From Earliella scabrosa (Eukaryota > Basidiomycota > Agaricomycetes > Polyporales > Polyporaceae), in contig JABYQQ010000035.1 in assembly GCA_022605405.1 (NCBI GenBank), forward strand, positions 1 through 64,000: a stretch of 64,000 bases of DNA, given 5' to 3'. Both the position numbers and the translations under genes were made by a program. Within the stretch, counting starts at the first letter, position 1, and the number at the start of each line of letters is the position of its first letter. A model generated the notes under the pieces. That model had not been told where the DNA came from. It searched no databases and saw nothing but the letters and a program-made list of their open reading frames with translations. This document shows positions 25,766-36,102 of the stretch, piece after piece.

Positions 25766-27136
25766 ATGGCTACCCAAAGACAGTCAAACTCGAACTCCAC
25801 TCCTTCTACTGGGGCACAAATAACTGCTGTGGTGGTCTATGAGAATCTTCGAGCTCTTACACACACTTCTCGGCACCTCATCTTCGACTGTCAACTGTAT
25901 GGGGTCCCCTGTCGTTCCCTTGTTATTGCAAATCTTCGCTACTTCAATCGAGATGGTATGTCCTTTAGCAATGAGACTGGTGTTATGGTTGTGAGGGCCG
26001 ATGTCAGTGTCGCATTTATGTTCAATTACACCACGTCACTAACATTTGCATTTACGCGGTGCATGCCCTAGATTACTCAATGTGGTCCGGACGCGCCGCT
26101 AGAGCTGTTGAGCTCTCAGTCAGAGGAGCAGGACGATGGGATGTCTCTCAGCCAGACCGACTTTGAGTTCATTGGTGACATTAAATGGGTACGTTTCTCC
26201 GATTACCTACATGTCCGACGTGAACCGGTGCGAGCACTACCTCAGGTGATCCCTCTCAAGTCAATCGACAGCTTCGACTTCAACAAACTGCACCCACCGA
26301 TGATATCCGTCAATGGTATTGTTCTTTCTGCGCAGAATCAGATCGAGGATCCGACACTCGATGAGAAGGGCAAAGTCGCTGTATTTGAGATGGAACCCAC
26401 TCAATACACCTCCTACTATGCTCGCACTCTGGATCCTAAAACCCTACCGGTGAAGGCGTTTTTCCGTCTGTCAAGTAAGCGGTACGAACATGGAGCTCCT
26501 GTTCCATGGCCGGGCAGGATTGTCCACGTTGATGGGTTTCTCCATGATGTCGTGCGCGATGCTTCAGGCCTCATGAAATGCGTCATCGCCGTGGAGGACA
26601 TCGACTCCCTTGCATCTGGGACGCTTCCTCGCTCAGCACGCGCAGGCATTACACAGCAAGGTAGCTCTGGAATGATTTACTGCATATGCCCCTCTCATGA
26701 TCTTGTGTTTGATCCAGGTTCTCACAAGCGCAAGTTCGCGTTTGATCCTGCTCGTGTGGTCCCTTCTCAAGTCCCTCTCTCATCAACCCCTGCGTCATCA
26801 AGCACCACTGTTACCATGAACTCCGAATCCGAGATGGTGGGCAGTAGTAGTAGCACGCACACCGCGGCCGCCGCCGCGGCAGGCTCGAGAGCCGGTCTCC
26901 TCCTGCCCAGTGCTGCTACGGTAGCAGGTCCTCCTTCCAAGCGCCTGCATACCGTGGTCGATGGCGGTGAGGATGCTATGGAGGATGAAGTTCCTCTTGC
27001 GGAGGCACTCGCAGGAAGTCACGGTACGCCACGTCGCGCTGCTGGATCTGCCGCCACTGCCAGTCAAGCTTCAACTGGCACCCTAGAGCCGGGACCGAAG
27101 CACCCCCAGACCCGGTCTCGCGGTAGCAAGGCGTAA
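25766..27136 (+). CDS. Helitron-borne accessory protein, possible OB-fold DNA-binding protein
   Basis: Exon 1 is 25766-26002, a 69-nt intron follows, and exon 2 is 26072-27136, giving 433 aa. The N-terminal third is rich in beta-strand-like stretches (AVVVYENLRAL, RHLIFDCQLYGVPC, LVIANLRYFNRDG). A second such block follows: PPMISVNGIVLSAQNQ, VAVFEMEPTQYT, PWPGRIVHVDGFLHDV. This alternation of short strands around glycines is what single-stranded-DNA-binding OB folds look like, but that reading is inference. The C-terminal 120 residues are low complexity (poly-Ser, poly-Ala) with a basic end. It lies inside the Helitron, between the helicase and the 3' end, on the same strand, which suggests a role in transposition such as protecting single-stranded DNA. 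A captured host gene is the alternative. Confidence 0.72.
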
Positions 27137-27423
27137 GGCGGCGGGACTTGCAGATGGGATAGGGATACTATTGTCGTTGTTTGTATTCTCTTCTTGCAGG
27201 CGGACGCACTATGTGTTCAACTGGTCCGATACTTTAGCGCCCATTCTACGCGGGATATGGATTGAATTGTGTGTCCATGGTATGTGCGCTGAGTCTTGGT
27301 CTCTTCGTGCGATACAATACTGTGACCTTCTCTCCGTGTGCTGAAATCAGTTTGGGAACATGATAGCCTCCTCACATGATGTAGTACAAGACTTCGTAAG
27401 CATCAGCGTCTACTTAGTCTGAA

Positions 27424-27450
27424 CCGTGCGGAGCACGGGTTGACGTCTAG
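27424..27450 (+). other. Helitron 2 3' terminus (hairpin plus CTAG)
   Basis: A 6-bp stem CCGTGC/GCACGG with a 3-nt loop at 27424-27438 is followed after 8 nt by CTAG at 27447-27450, and the next base is T. This matches the Helitron rule of a short GC hairpin some 10 nt before CTRR, with insertion between A and T. Confidence 0.78.
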
Positions 27451-27700
27451 TCTAAGCATATATTTGACACAATCTGATTAGTTTAAATCAAATCATTTGA
27501 CTATCTCATTGACATACATTATTAACATATTGATATACTTGCACCTGATATTGTATTTCATGGTACACGCCCAGGTGTGCGCCGGGAGCCTGGGATATTT
27601 GGTCGGAAGTTATCTGTGGGTGCAACTCTGGATATTGGGCGGTGATCTGGCGGCCGGCGCTTAGTCATCGAGCCCATATCGCTTTGCCCGATATCTGTTC

Positions 27701-27797
27701 GATGTCTGGCCCATGACACTCCAGTATTGAAGCGCCGGTCGGAAATTATCTGGCAGCCCCGAATTCCCAGATATCGGACCCGACCCAGGGCTCACCT
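27701..27797 (+). repeat. 97-bp dispersed direct repeat, copy 2
   Basis: The counterpart of 19536-19632 in the same orientation and of the same length. It lies 250 bp beyond the Helitron 3' end, so it is outside that element. Confidence 0.65.
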
Positions 27798-28643
27798 GAG
27801 CGTGTAGAGACTGACCGACCTGGACAGAGATAATTTATTAAATAGGATATATGGATGTCACAAAACATGCACAAGACTTACAGGTGTAGTGAGTGGTATA
27901 CGATCAATATAGTCGTGAAAGTTGGATGCTTCTGGCAAGACTGCAAGGGATCTGAGAAGTTTAAAGTTAGGGGAGGGAACTGCTTGAGAACCATGACCAA
28001 TAGCTGTGGCTTATATGTACAGATCCCACTAGTCAAATATGCAAATGCAGAGCTGTGATTTGTTTGATCTGTAATGTCATATGACACAGCTTTACTTAGA
28101 TTGATTGCCAAGCTAGTGATTCTGCAGTGAAAAAAAATCAATGTGACATGAGATGATGTGAAGTCATACTGCGAATATTTGTTAATCAGTGATTAATATC
28201 AAATGAGCACTAGGGCCATCAAATTCCCGATCATGCTAAGTAGATGCCATCAAATGAGCACTAGGGCCATCAAACTTCAGATCATACTAAGTAGATATAG
28301 TATAGTGAGACATGGGTCAACTAAATAAATCTCTGTACCTAGTAACAACTTGACACTCCCACATTGCCACAAGTGCCTTGTGCACAATATTGACATGATT
28401 CTAATTGTCGGTTTGGGGGGGGGGACATAATGGATACTTAGTCTCCTGTACTTCACTTACTTATAACTTAAACAACACTCAGTTCTCAAGGTGTTAAGTG
28501 ACTTGGCTCATATTTACTTCCGGCATTGTTGAAATGACATTTATCATCTGCTGTCACCCATAAAGTGCTCTACCCAATATCACACTGAGCGGGGAGTTCT
28601 CTTGCTCGTCAAGGTAAGCCCAGGTACATACTAGTGATACATG
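27798..28643. other. AT-rich intergenic stretch with a 51-bp tandem duplication
   Basis: No gene seen. 28199-28249 is repeated at 28250-28300 with a few differences (shared AAATGAGCACTAGGGCCATC). A run of ten G occurs near 28421. Confidence 0.5.
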
Positions 28644-29652
28644 AGTAGAAGATGCCATCCCATCAATCACGTAAGCAAGCAAAGCCAAATATGGTTGAAC
28701 TGTGAAGAAAGTTACTGCGCCCCAAAGTATTTTCCGAGCGACTCCCTCCCCGTTGACCTCGAGCCTGAGTGCTCTTTCTAGGGCCAATCCATTGGGAGGT
28801 CTCGTTGGCGTCAACGTTGGCCAGTATGTGCTCTTGTGTCGTATGAGTAGAGGAAACATCTAGCCGGATCGGTGGCGGTGGGAGTGTGCTCTAGTCCGGC
28901 CCGACCACCGGAGGCGGTTCCTGTTTGCGACTATTTGTCCGAGCGCCCTTTTCGATAACTGCGTAGATGCTCATTAATTCGTCGCGACCCGGGACTGGTC
29001 ATTTTTGGACAGTGAGAACAATGTTGCTGCACATGTCAGTGAGTATCGACGGGCAAAGGGGCGGTGTGTAGCTATGTACCCTGTTGCACGCCGGTCTCCC
29101 TTGACGGCACGCAGTGTGCTCTATTTGCAACTATTTGTCTGCACGCCCTTTTCGGACGATGTGCCGTCAAGGGGCGGGAGCACGCCGATCACGGCGTGCA
29201 ACAGGATACATAGCAACACACTGCAACACATCGTCCCTGTCCCCGTTGACGCTCACTGACATGCAGCAACATTGTTCTTACTGTCCAAAAATGACCAGTC
29301 CCGGGTCGCGGCGAATTAATGAGCATCTACGCAGTTACCGAAAAGGGCGCTCGGACAAATAGTCGCAAACAGGAACCGCCTCCGGTGGTCGGGCCGGACT
29401 AGAGCACACTCCCACCGCCACCGATCCGGCCAGATGTTTCCTCTACTCATATGACACAAGAGCACATACTGGCTAACGTTGACGCCAACGAGACCTCCCA
29501 ATGGATCGGCCCTAGAAAGAGCACTCGAGGTACCGTGATGCTACGGGGAGGGAGTCATTCGGAAACTAATTTGGGGCGCAACGATTTTCTTCACAGTTCA
29601 ACCATCTTTTGCTTTGCCTGCTTGCGTGATCGGTGGCTCGGCATCTTCTACT
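28644..29652. repeat. 1-kb near-perfect palindrome (fold-back element)
   Basis: The left arm (28644 to about 29095) is the reverse complement of the right arm (about 29200 to 29652), with centre near 29148. Long matching blocks include AGAGGAAACATCT on the left against AGATGTTTCCTCT on the right, and GACCAGTCCCGGGTCGCG against its complement. The match is highest in the inner 300 bp of each arm and decays outward. A nested inner palindrome (CTTGACGGCAC / GTGCCGTCAAG) leaves a loop of about 50 nt. Part of the loop resembles a shortened version of the arm itself. Open frames here are shadows of the repeat. Confidence 0.85.
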
Positions 29653-29825
29653 CTACTTACTCAGATTCACCGGGCGTCATATGTGCACACCGGAAGAGAT
29701 GTAACAGCGCAGGGTTCGGTCCTATAAATTCCACAGTGAGTCGCTAATGACAGATATGATCACGTCCGTCATCGCTCACCCACGCACCCTCTCCTACGCA
29801 CTTCCCTTTTCTCCTTTCCGCACAT

Positions 29826-31018
29826 ATGGCTAGCTCGCGTGCAAACCCTACCGTCGAGTGCGACTCTCGACTGCTCGCGTTGCGCACGAAGTTCATGTAC
29901 GTCCAAGGAAGGTTCCCCCTTGTAAACTAGACGCGTTCTCATTCACTCGCAGCAAATCGGTCCCCGTGCAATACGCATTCATTGACCAAATGAACACCCG
30001 CACTCTACTAGCCTGGAGGGCCACTTCCAGGCGGAACTACCAACGCGCCTGTGAGGCGCTCCGTCGCACACTCAAGATCATGCTCCGCAGGTTCTTTCCT
30101 TGCGACCATCACTTCCTCCGCCTTCTATCCGATTGTCAGGCTGTCATCGGCGGCGAGTTCGCACTCGCTTACATCCTACGGGATCATTGTGTCAAGCCGA
30201 CTCGTCTGGAGGTCTTCGTATCGCAAACGTGGTACAATATCTTCGTGGAAAACCTCGATCTCTATCCCTGCGTATGCACATGCCTCACACCACTCCATGC
30301 AGCCGACTCTACTCCCGAGTTCAGGCAGCAACGGGACGTTCGTCGGGTCTCGCCCTTCATTACCACCTCTGGGCTGAGTCTTTGGGTATACGAGTCGGAC
30401 AGTATCAGTCCGACTTCGCCCATCAGTCGCACGTTCTGTAGTGCCCTCATGAACTTCGTAACGGAGTACTCCTTCGGATGCGCGTACCCGCGTCTCACGT
30501 TCGACAGAAAGTCCCTCCTATCCGACTTGTGTATGGACACTCTGTCCGACGAGGATTACACGGTGTCACACCGTCTGAAGACGTTTGGCTTCGAATTTGC
30601 AGTTCATCCCGCGGAGTGGTCGGACTATGGGGATAGCGGGGCCGATGACAAGACCTCCGAGCCGTTCCCATGCTTTCGCGACTTGTACATCTGTCCCGAC
30701 CAGGGTCGATACTTTGGAGACCGCGGCTCACTCGTCGGGTTCATGGACCCTCTCGGGGTCGATGTTGCAATCGCTCGCGCACGCGGCATCATGCCATATG
30801 GTCATGCCGCCGTGTGGCGTATGTGGAACGGAGGCCGTTGTGATCAGCTGTGCGCTGTTCTCGATGACGTCTTACACGAGGGGGTAATATCCATGCCCCT
30901 GTTCATTGCTCATCGCGCCGTTCTTCCGGAATATCCGAGCGACCAATCTAGGTACCCGAGATCTCCCTCCTCCCCTCCTCCCTCACCCCCTAGTCGAGTG
31001 AGCTCTGCGCCACCCTAA
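29826..31018 (+). CDS. F-box-like / nucleotidyltransferase-fold-like protein, paralogue 3
   Basis: Exon 1 is 29826-29896, a 56-nt intron follows at 29897-29952, and exon 2 is 29953-31018, giving 378 aa. The intron lies before the F-box-like helix (VPVQYAFIDQMNTRTLLAWR), at the same site and phase as in paralogues 1 and 2. The nucleotidyltransferase-like block reads VIGGEFALAYILRD then LEVFV, so the metal-binding acidic pair is again altered. The family blocks YSFGCAYP, RYFGDRGSL, FMDPLG and PYGH with WRMW follow. The last 40 residues are a Ser/Pro-rich tail. Confidence 0.78.
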
Positions 31019-31738
31019 TACACAGAACGTTCTGTTATCCTGGATCCGAGAGCGCACTGAAAATAGCTTGCGATTGTCGAGCCACTTGTTGTTCTTAGGA
31101 CTTAGGATTGATGATGATCCTTCTGTTTCACTTGTGTACATAACTAGCAATATTCGCGAATCTCTTCCGGAGCTCATGCACCACCCAAAACAGTCTCGAT
31201 GTGTGCGCTGGTCGCTATGATGCAACTGTGTCTCGATCCCAATGTGACACACAGGACTTCGTCATCGTTCACGAGTGACCACAACTGCGAGTATTGGGGG
31301 ACTCGGTGTGGACAACCTTTCATTCTGCAAGCGGCTGGCCCTTTCAGTCTCATCGTGCGCGTCATCTGCGAATGTGCCCTCGTTCTCCCTCGCGGGATCG
31401 GATGTACACCCTGAAAAGGTCTCAGGGGACGGTCAAGACGGCTCAGAGAAGCAGCGCACCAGAAGGTACCGAGTCCGCGGGATTCTTAGAACGAGCTTCT
31501 TGACTAGAACGTCCACCCGCAACTACCAAGTAGTAGCCTCGGTACCTCATGGGCTCCGAGTCAGACAGACTACTGCCGTATTTGGACACGTGAGAAAATC
31601 GGAACTAACGGAGCACCCTCGAATCTCTCCAACGCTTCTGTCGCATCCATCTCCTCGTGCTCGCTCAGACTCATGCTGGTACCGTCTCCATCTCGAAGAT
31701 AAAAATGTGCACCCGGGGTGTTCTGAAGCACAGAAGAC
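31019..31738. other. no gene recognised
   Basis: Open frames on both strands overlap (31275-31742 plus, 31957-31547 minus) but neither shows family features. It probably holds the terminator of the upstream gene and the promoter of the next paralogue. Confidence 0.4.
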
Positions 31739-32818
31739 ATGAACCCCCCCTCGAAGAACACCGTTAGCTCCAAGGCGACAGCCTCTCCGCGGCCATTCTC
31801 CTCGACCCTTGATATCCCCGACGTCGTCGAATGGGGCGGCGACCGTCTGTCCGTCACAGACTCGGACGACCGGGACGATACTGTACTTCCTGACTTGCAG
31901 GGTCCTATCGAGTGCGTAGTCAATGATTTCTTTTCTCTTACACACTCTCAACGCCACGTATCTAGCGTGCCCGTCGACATATTAGTCGAGATCGTCCACC
32001 AGTCTGACATTATCTCGGTGATCGTATGGAGAAGGATCTCCAAAGCCTTCTTTACCATGGCGGCGACGACATTGGGGTCTCGCTACTGCTCTGCCGTACG
32101 TCCCTTCATTGACGATATCCCCACGTTCAACAATGTTCTCCGGGACGCGGGTGGCATTATCTCGGGCTCTGTCGCTCTTCGCTTCTTCTTGGAAGACGAG
32201 GAGTGGGATCCTTGCGATATGGACATCTACATACCAGAACACAAATTCGACGCGTTCATCAAGCACATCACGGATCCTGCCCTTCTCGGATTCACGGAGG
32301 CTCCTCGCGCTTCCGATGACGGCGAGCCCCTCGTGTCTGGCGAGCTTGGTTGCAACGGAATCCGCGCAGTGCGCCGGTTCCAGACCCGCTCCGGGCGACC
32401 AGTAGACGTCATCCGAAGCCTCGCGAGGACTCCTGTGCTCCCTTTGCAGTCATTTTGGAGCACGCTCGTCACGAACTTCCTCACTCCGGATGCCTGTGTG
32501 TGCGGCTTCCCTACCGCGACGATGGAGAGGTGTGGACTGGTCAAGGCCGGGGTGCTCACGGAGCGCGACACCACAGCGATCTCAAAGTACGAGGGCCGCC
32601 GATTCAGCTTCGTCCAAGACCATTGGCGGGAATCCCCGACCATCGATGTCGCTTGGAATCACCAGTACTTTGGGGATACGAACGCGTTGGTGATTGACTA
32701 CAGGTTCCATGTTGATGGTCGGTCACCCGAACTCCCTATCTGGCACAGTCCTCGCGGCTGGAAGATGGTTGCCAAGTACCCGTGCGTCTCCAGATATGCT
32801 TGTAAACGCTCACACTAA
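31739..32818 (+). CDS. F-box-like / nucleotidyltransferase-fold-like protein, paralogue 4, acidic motif retained
   Basis: A single open frame of 359 aa from the ATG at 31739. After an acidic, low-complexity N-terminus comes an F-box-like helix pair (SVPVDILVEIV, then VIVWRRISKAF). The nucleotidyltransferase-like core is the clearest of the four paralogues: GSVALRFFLED followed by DMDIYI, that is, a glycine-serine motif and a D-x-D strand. The C-terminal family blocks are recognisable but divergent (VCGFPTATM, QYFGDTNALV). A donor at 32781 and an acceptor at 32834 could replace the last residues with a shorter end. It lies 720 bp downstream of paralogue 3 in tandem. Retention of the acidic pair makes this the best candidate for an active enzyme in the family. 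Confidence 0.75.
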   Translation: MNPPSKNTVSSKATASPRPFSSTLDIPDVVEWGGDRLSVTDSDDRDDTVLPDLQGPIECVVNDFFSLTHSQRHVSSVPVDILVEIVHQSDIISVIVWRRISKAFFTMAATTLGSRYCSAVRPFIDDIPTFNNVLRDAGGIISGSVALRFFLEDEEWDPCDMDIYIPEHKFDAFIKHITDPALLGFTEAPRASDDGEPLVSGELGCNGIRAVRRFQTRSGRPVDVIRSLARTPVLPLQSFWSTLVTNFLTPDACVCGFPTATMERCGLVKAGVLTERDTTAISKYEGRRFSFVQDHWRESPTIDVAWNHQYFGDTNALVIDYRFHVDGRSPELPIWHSPRGWKMVAKYPCVSRYACKRSH

Positions 32819-33680
32819 ACCATCGTTCCTCAGCAAGTGAGGACAAAGCGACTCACAGTACGCTGTATCAGTGACCCCCTCGCGACCGTTTCTGTTCCAT
32901 GTACGATACACGCCCGTTCGACATCCGAAGATCTCGTGAACTTCGCCTCCCTACTGTACAGTACCCTCGTAGCTCAATCGATGTACACTGCACACCTGTC
33001 CAATGCACACATCTGCATCGTGTCAGCGATCACAAAGATGTCTCGTGGAAATGATGTGTCTAGTTGACTCCTGTTACTCAGCCGCCGCTGGTCTGTTTTT
33101 GGCACCTTCGTCTCGTCTCGGTCTCGAACGACCGGATTCGAGCCGTCTCTACAGCAGGTGGGTCAAGCTCTTATTCTCATTTGACGAACGCTGATCTCCC
33201 AAATCTCGTTAGCCTCCTCAACAACGATGCTTTCATAGAATCGCGCCAAGACTGCATCATCTTAGCCCCGCACTCGCTCTATGAGCGCACGCCGCGCGAA
33301 CTTTGACGGCGTCTTCCAGCACGGGCATTGCCGACTGCGGACCGCCTCGCGGTCACGTGAACCCGACAAGCCTGCGTGTCAGACGCTCAACTAATTGCCT
33401 ATGACGCGGGAAGAGCGTTTGGCAAGGGATACCGCTCTGTCTCCGTCATCTTCGTCCTCTCGTCCTCGCTACCTATCTGAAAACTATCCTTGCTTTCTTC
33501 TTCTGCGACTATGCTTCCTACCAGATCCTCTTCTGGGAGCCCACAGCTTCCGGGTCTCCACGAACTCTGTGAGTGTGTTTACTCAACGTCCGTCGAGCCA
33601 TCGGTGGTGCTAAAATTGTTCCTCAAGCTCTTTTGCCTTTGTTACAATCTCAAAACTCGGCATCCCCAGTCTTCACAAGC
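32819..33680. other. unresolved, may hold 5' exon of the GATA-finger gene
   Basis: Short frames only. The ATG at 33511 (MLPTRSSSG...) followed by a donor near 33569 could be a first exon joined to 33672 or later. Otherwise nothing is recognised. Confidence 0.35.
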
Positions 33681-34280
33681 ATGAATCACGGCCAGCACGA
33701 CGACTCGTTGCCTCCGCTAACTCGTGTACTCCGGGGTCTTGACGAGGGCATGGGGCAACGGCAGGTGCGATGTGCACCCTGCGCGGCACGCGGTACGGAG
33801 GTGAGTCCTTTGAGACATTCTCGTACAGTCTACTTCTCAGCTGCTACCAGTGCTTCGGGTCGAACATATCGGTGCGTGTTAAAATCCTTCAATCGCAAAC
33901 CCTGCATGCGATGAGCGAACTGTGTACTAGTATCCGATAATATTCCCGCCCAACACGCGCTGCACGGCCTGCGGCACCACTGGTCCTACGGGATGGCGTC
34001 GGGTATGTCATTTACTCACTTTTCTGTTGCTTCCTGCATTGATAACATCTCGCAGGGCCCTTGTGGTCCCGGCACCTTGTGCAACGCGTGTGGACTAGAG
34101 TGGCGCACGGCTTTGATCGAACTCGGTCGTAAATTCGGTCTCCCTTACCCCGAGTGCACCGTAGACGAGCCGGCCGTCGCAGGTCCCTCGCAGCATACTC
34201 CGAGCACTCGCGGCGGGGCGCCGGGAGCGAGGAGCCGTGGTGCACGTCGAGGTCGTCGTGGCCGCCCGAGCCGGAAATAA
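33681..34280 (+). CDS. GATA-type zinc-finger protein
   Basis: Exons 33681-33800, 33931-34002 and 34056-34280 give 138 aa. The finger is assembled across the second intron: CTAC, GTTGPTGWRR, then GPCGPGTLCNAC, that is C-x2-C-x18-C-x2-C with the typical TGWR and LCNACG. It binds GATA-like DNA sites in the nucleus. The C-terminus is a basic Arg/Gly/Ser tail (SRGARRGRRGRPSRK) likely to serve as a nuclear signal and DNA clamp. The protein is short for a fungal GATA factor, and an upstream exon is possible. Its target is unknown. Confidence 0.8.
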
Positions 34281-34952
34281 TCGCTGATACAAGTAGGTAG
34301 GTGGCGCGTGGTCAAAGAGAAGACGATTATTGTTGACCTCTTCTTCTTGCCACAGTCTCGCTCGTGGTTTTTGGTATGTGCACTGTGGACTGATGGGTCT
34401 CGATGAATATCTTGCATGTCTGTCTCGTCCGCATCATCTTGGCTTCATCCGTGTCGGGCTCGCGCTCCTGCACGTTCGCACATATTTTCACTAACGTCTA
34501 TTTTTCTGCTATCGTGCTTTCTTGTCCCTTTGTGCTTTCTTGATCTGATATCGTGCTCCCTGGTTTCGATGAGACATGCCTTGTCGAGGCTGTGTTCATC
34601 GGCGCTATTGTGTTCTGCGTTCTTGTGTCTTCCTTCTATGCTTTTCTAACCATGCTACATATATATATATTCAGCCGTCATATGCTCGCCCCGCCGCACC
34701 TGTACATGAAGGTGCGATTTTGGATACTGTTGTATAGAAGAACCATGTAACTTTTAGACGTGTGTGTCACAGGAGACCAATTGCAACGTCTGACGCGTGC
34801 CTTCTTTTCCAGAGTATTGACGTGCGAACGCTCACACGTCCGTCGCGAAGCATCGCGACGTTACTCAAGACAATTGAGGCTACATACTAAGTGCGCGAGG
34901 TCATATAAGGCGCCTTGACACTATGTGCAGGAGCAGAACTCACCTATAATCC
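34281..34952. other. no gene recognised
   Basis: A TC-rich stretch and a short AT dinucleotide run near 34660. It lies between the convergent ends of the GATA-finger gene and the minus-strand gene at 34953. Confidence 0.5.
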
Positions 34953-35933
34953 CTATCGTCGGTTTCCTCTCCGACCAGATCGTGTTTTTCGCGCTCTTGT
35001 CGCATTGTTTTGTCGCTTGTTCGGAGTCCTCGTTGACGTTGAAGTAGTCAACTGCGTACCGGGTCGTCGGCGCTTCCCGAGCGTACTCGGCACGTCCGGA
35101 TCAGACAAATCCGTCAATGAGGATTCGTCGCTGCTCCTGCCTACCTCTCTCTCCTTATCACCCTTTCCATCAGCCTCGACCGAATGTACGTCCAGCAAGT
35201 GAGAGGGACCCAGTGCCCAACCCTCGTCGTCCACGTCCATCTCATCGCCTGTAGGTCCCTCAATGTCCCGCTCGCGTCGCTGGACGCGTGGCAACGCGTT
35301 GGGAACTAAAGGCCCACTACTGTCGATGTCTCCTCGATCATCCGGATCGGGGATGAACAGGGGCGCGGGTGTTGAACTGTTGTCGACTGTCCTGCGGTCC
35401 TCCTCCACGACGACGGCGTCTGGGTCAACGAGCTCACCTTCGCAGAGCGCAGCCCGCGCGCTGGTGTCTATCGTAGGGATCGCGAACCGGCCGAACTCGT
35501 CCGAGTCACTAGCCTCAACCCGGACAATGTCGACGACATGATACTGCGGATACCAGTCGAATCGTCCTTCAATATAGGCAACCATGAACGTCAAGGCCAC
35601 AGCGTCACCGAACTGAAGGTAATTCGGGTGAGCGTTCTCGATGTCTTTCAGTCGTCCATTCTCCACTGCACGGATGACCGGGCGCGCAGGATTGGGTCGG
35701 TACATTGTCGACGTCTCAGCTGCTTTGCGCACCCAGTCATGGATATGCGCTGGGCAAGGAACGTCTCCTTCGCCTCGTGTCCTCCTGACGAACATGGGCG
35801 TGCGCATCCAGAACCGGTTCTGTTGGGTGGATACGCCGGACTGCGACCCTCTTCGTGGAACACATCTCGGGTTGAAGTCGGGCTTCCAGATGATGTGCTC
35901 CTCGAATATCTGTCTCGGTGAGATGTTCAGCAT
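34953..35933 (-). CDS. uncharacterised nuclear protein with basic C-terminus
   Basis: An open frame of 326 aa from the ATG at 35933. A folded-looking N-terminal half (YRPNPARPVIRAVENGRL, YLQFGDAVALTFMVAYIEG, YHVVDIVRVE) is followed by acidic low-complexity sequence and a strongly basic end (GKRRRPG, KRQNN, ARKTRSGRRGNRR) that should act as a nuclear signal. The upstream minus-strand frames at 36103-36439 may be its 5' exons, since a good acceptor (ACCGAGACAG) lies just inside the open frame. I could not find a phase-correct join. Family unknown. Confidence 0.6.
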   Translation of the reverse strand: MLNISPRQIFEEHIIWKPDFNPRCVPRRGSQSGVSTQQNRFWMRTPMFVRRTRGEGDVPCPAHIHDWVRKAAETSTMYRPNPARPVIRAVENGRLKDIENAHPNYLQFGDAVALTFMVAYIEGRFDWYPQYHVVDIVRVEASDSDEFGRFAIPTIDTSARAALCEGELVDPDAVVVEEDRRTVDNSSTPAPLFIPDPDDRGDIDSSGPLVPNALPRVQRRERDIEGPTGDEMDVDDEGWALGPSHLLDVHSVEADGKGDKEREVGRSSDESSLTDLSDPDVPSTLGKRRRPGTQLTTSTSTRTPNKRQNNATRARKTRSGRRGNRR

Positions 35934-36102
35934 AGTCCGAATTCTCGATTGATTTGAGTACTTACATCTTGCGCTGTGTACAGATCGTTATCTATCGATG
36001 TATCGAAACAATACGCATAGTAACATTTGTGACTAGCGTATTCGAGCCTTTAAATGTTGAAGGGATGAGCCAATGCGGTGCGTGATCTGACAACTGCGAA
36101 AC

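Larger units (their letters stand above)
20162..27450 (+). mobile_element. Helitron 2, apparently autonomous
   Basis: Contains an uninterrupted Rep-helicase gene (20162-25312), a second spliced gene (25766-27136) and a 3' end with the Helitron signature (27424-27450). The 5' boundary is set at the start codon only because the TC terminus was not located; the true end is upstream. An open helicase gene plus a recognisable terminus suggests recent activity. Confidence 0.8.

Noticed and set aside
19536..27797. Long terminal repeats of a retrotransposon
   Set aside because: The repeats are only 97 bp, have no TG...CA ends, and enclose a Helitron with no gag or reverse transcriptase.
27878..28141. 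87-codon minus-strand frame in the AT-rich stretch
   Set aside because: AT-rich composition and no motif; no promoter or splice support.
28554..29501. Open frames across the palindrome (for example 28859-28554 minus and 29005-29362 plus)
   Set aside because: They mirror each other across the inverted repeat and have no protein family features.
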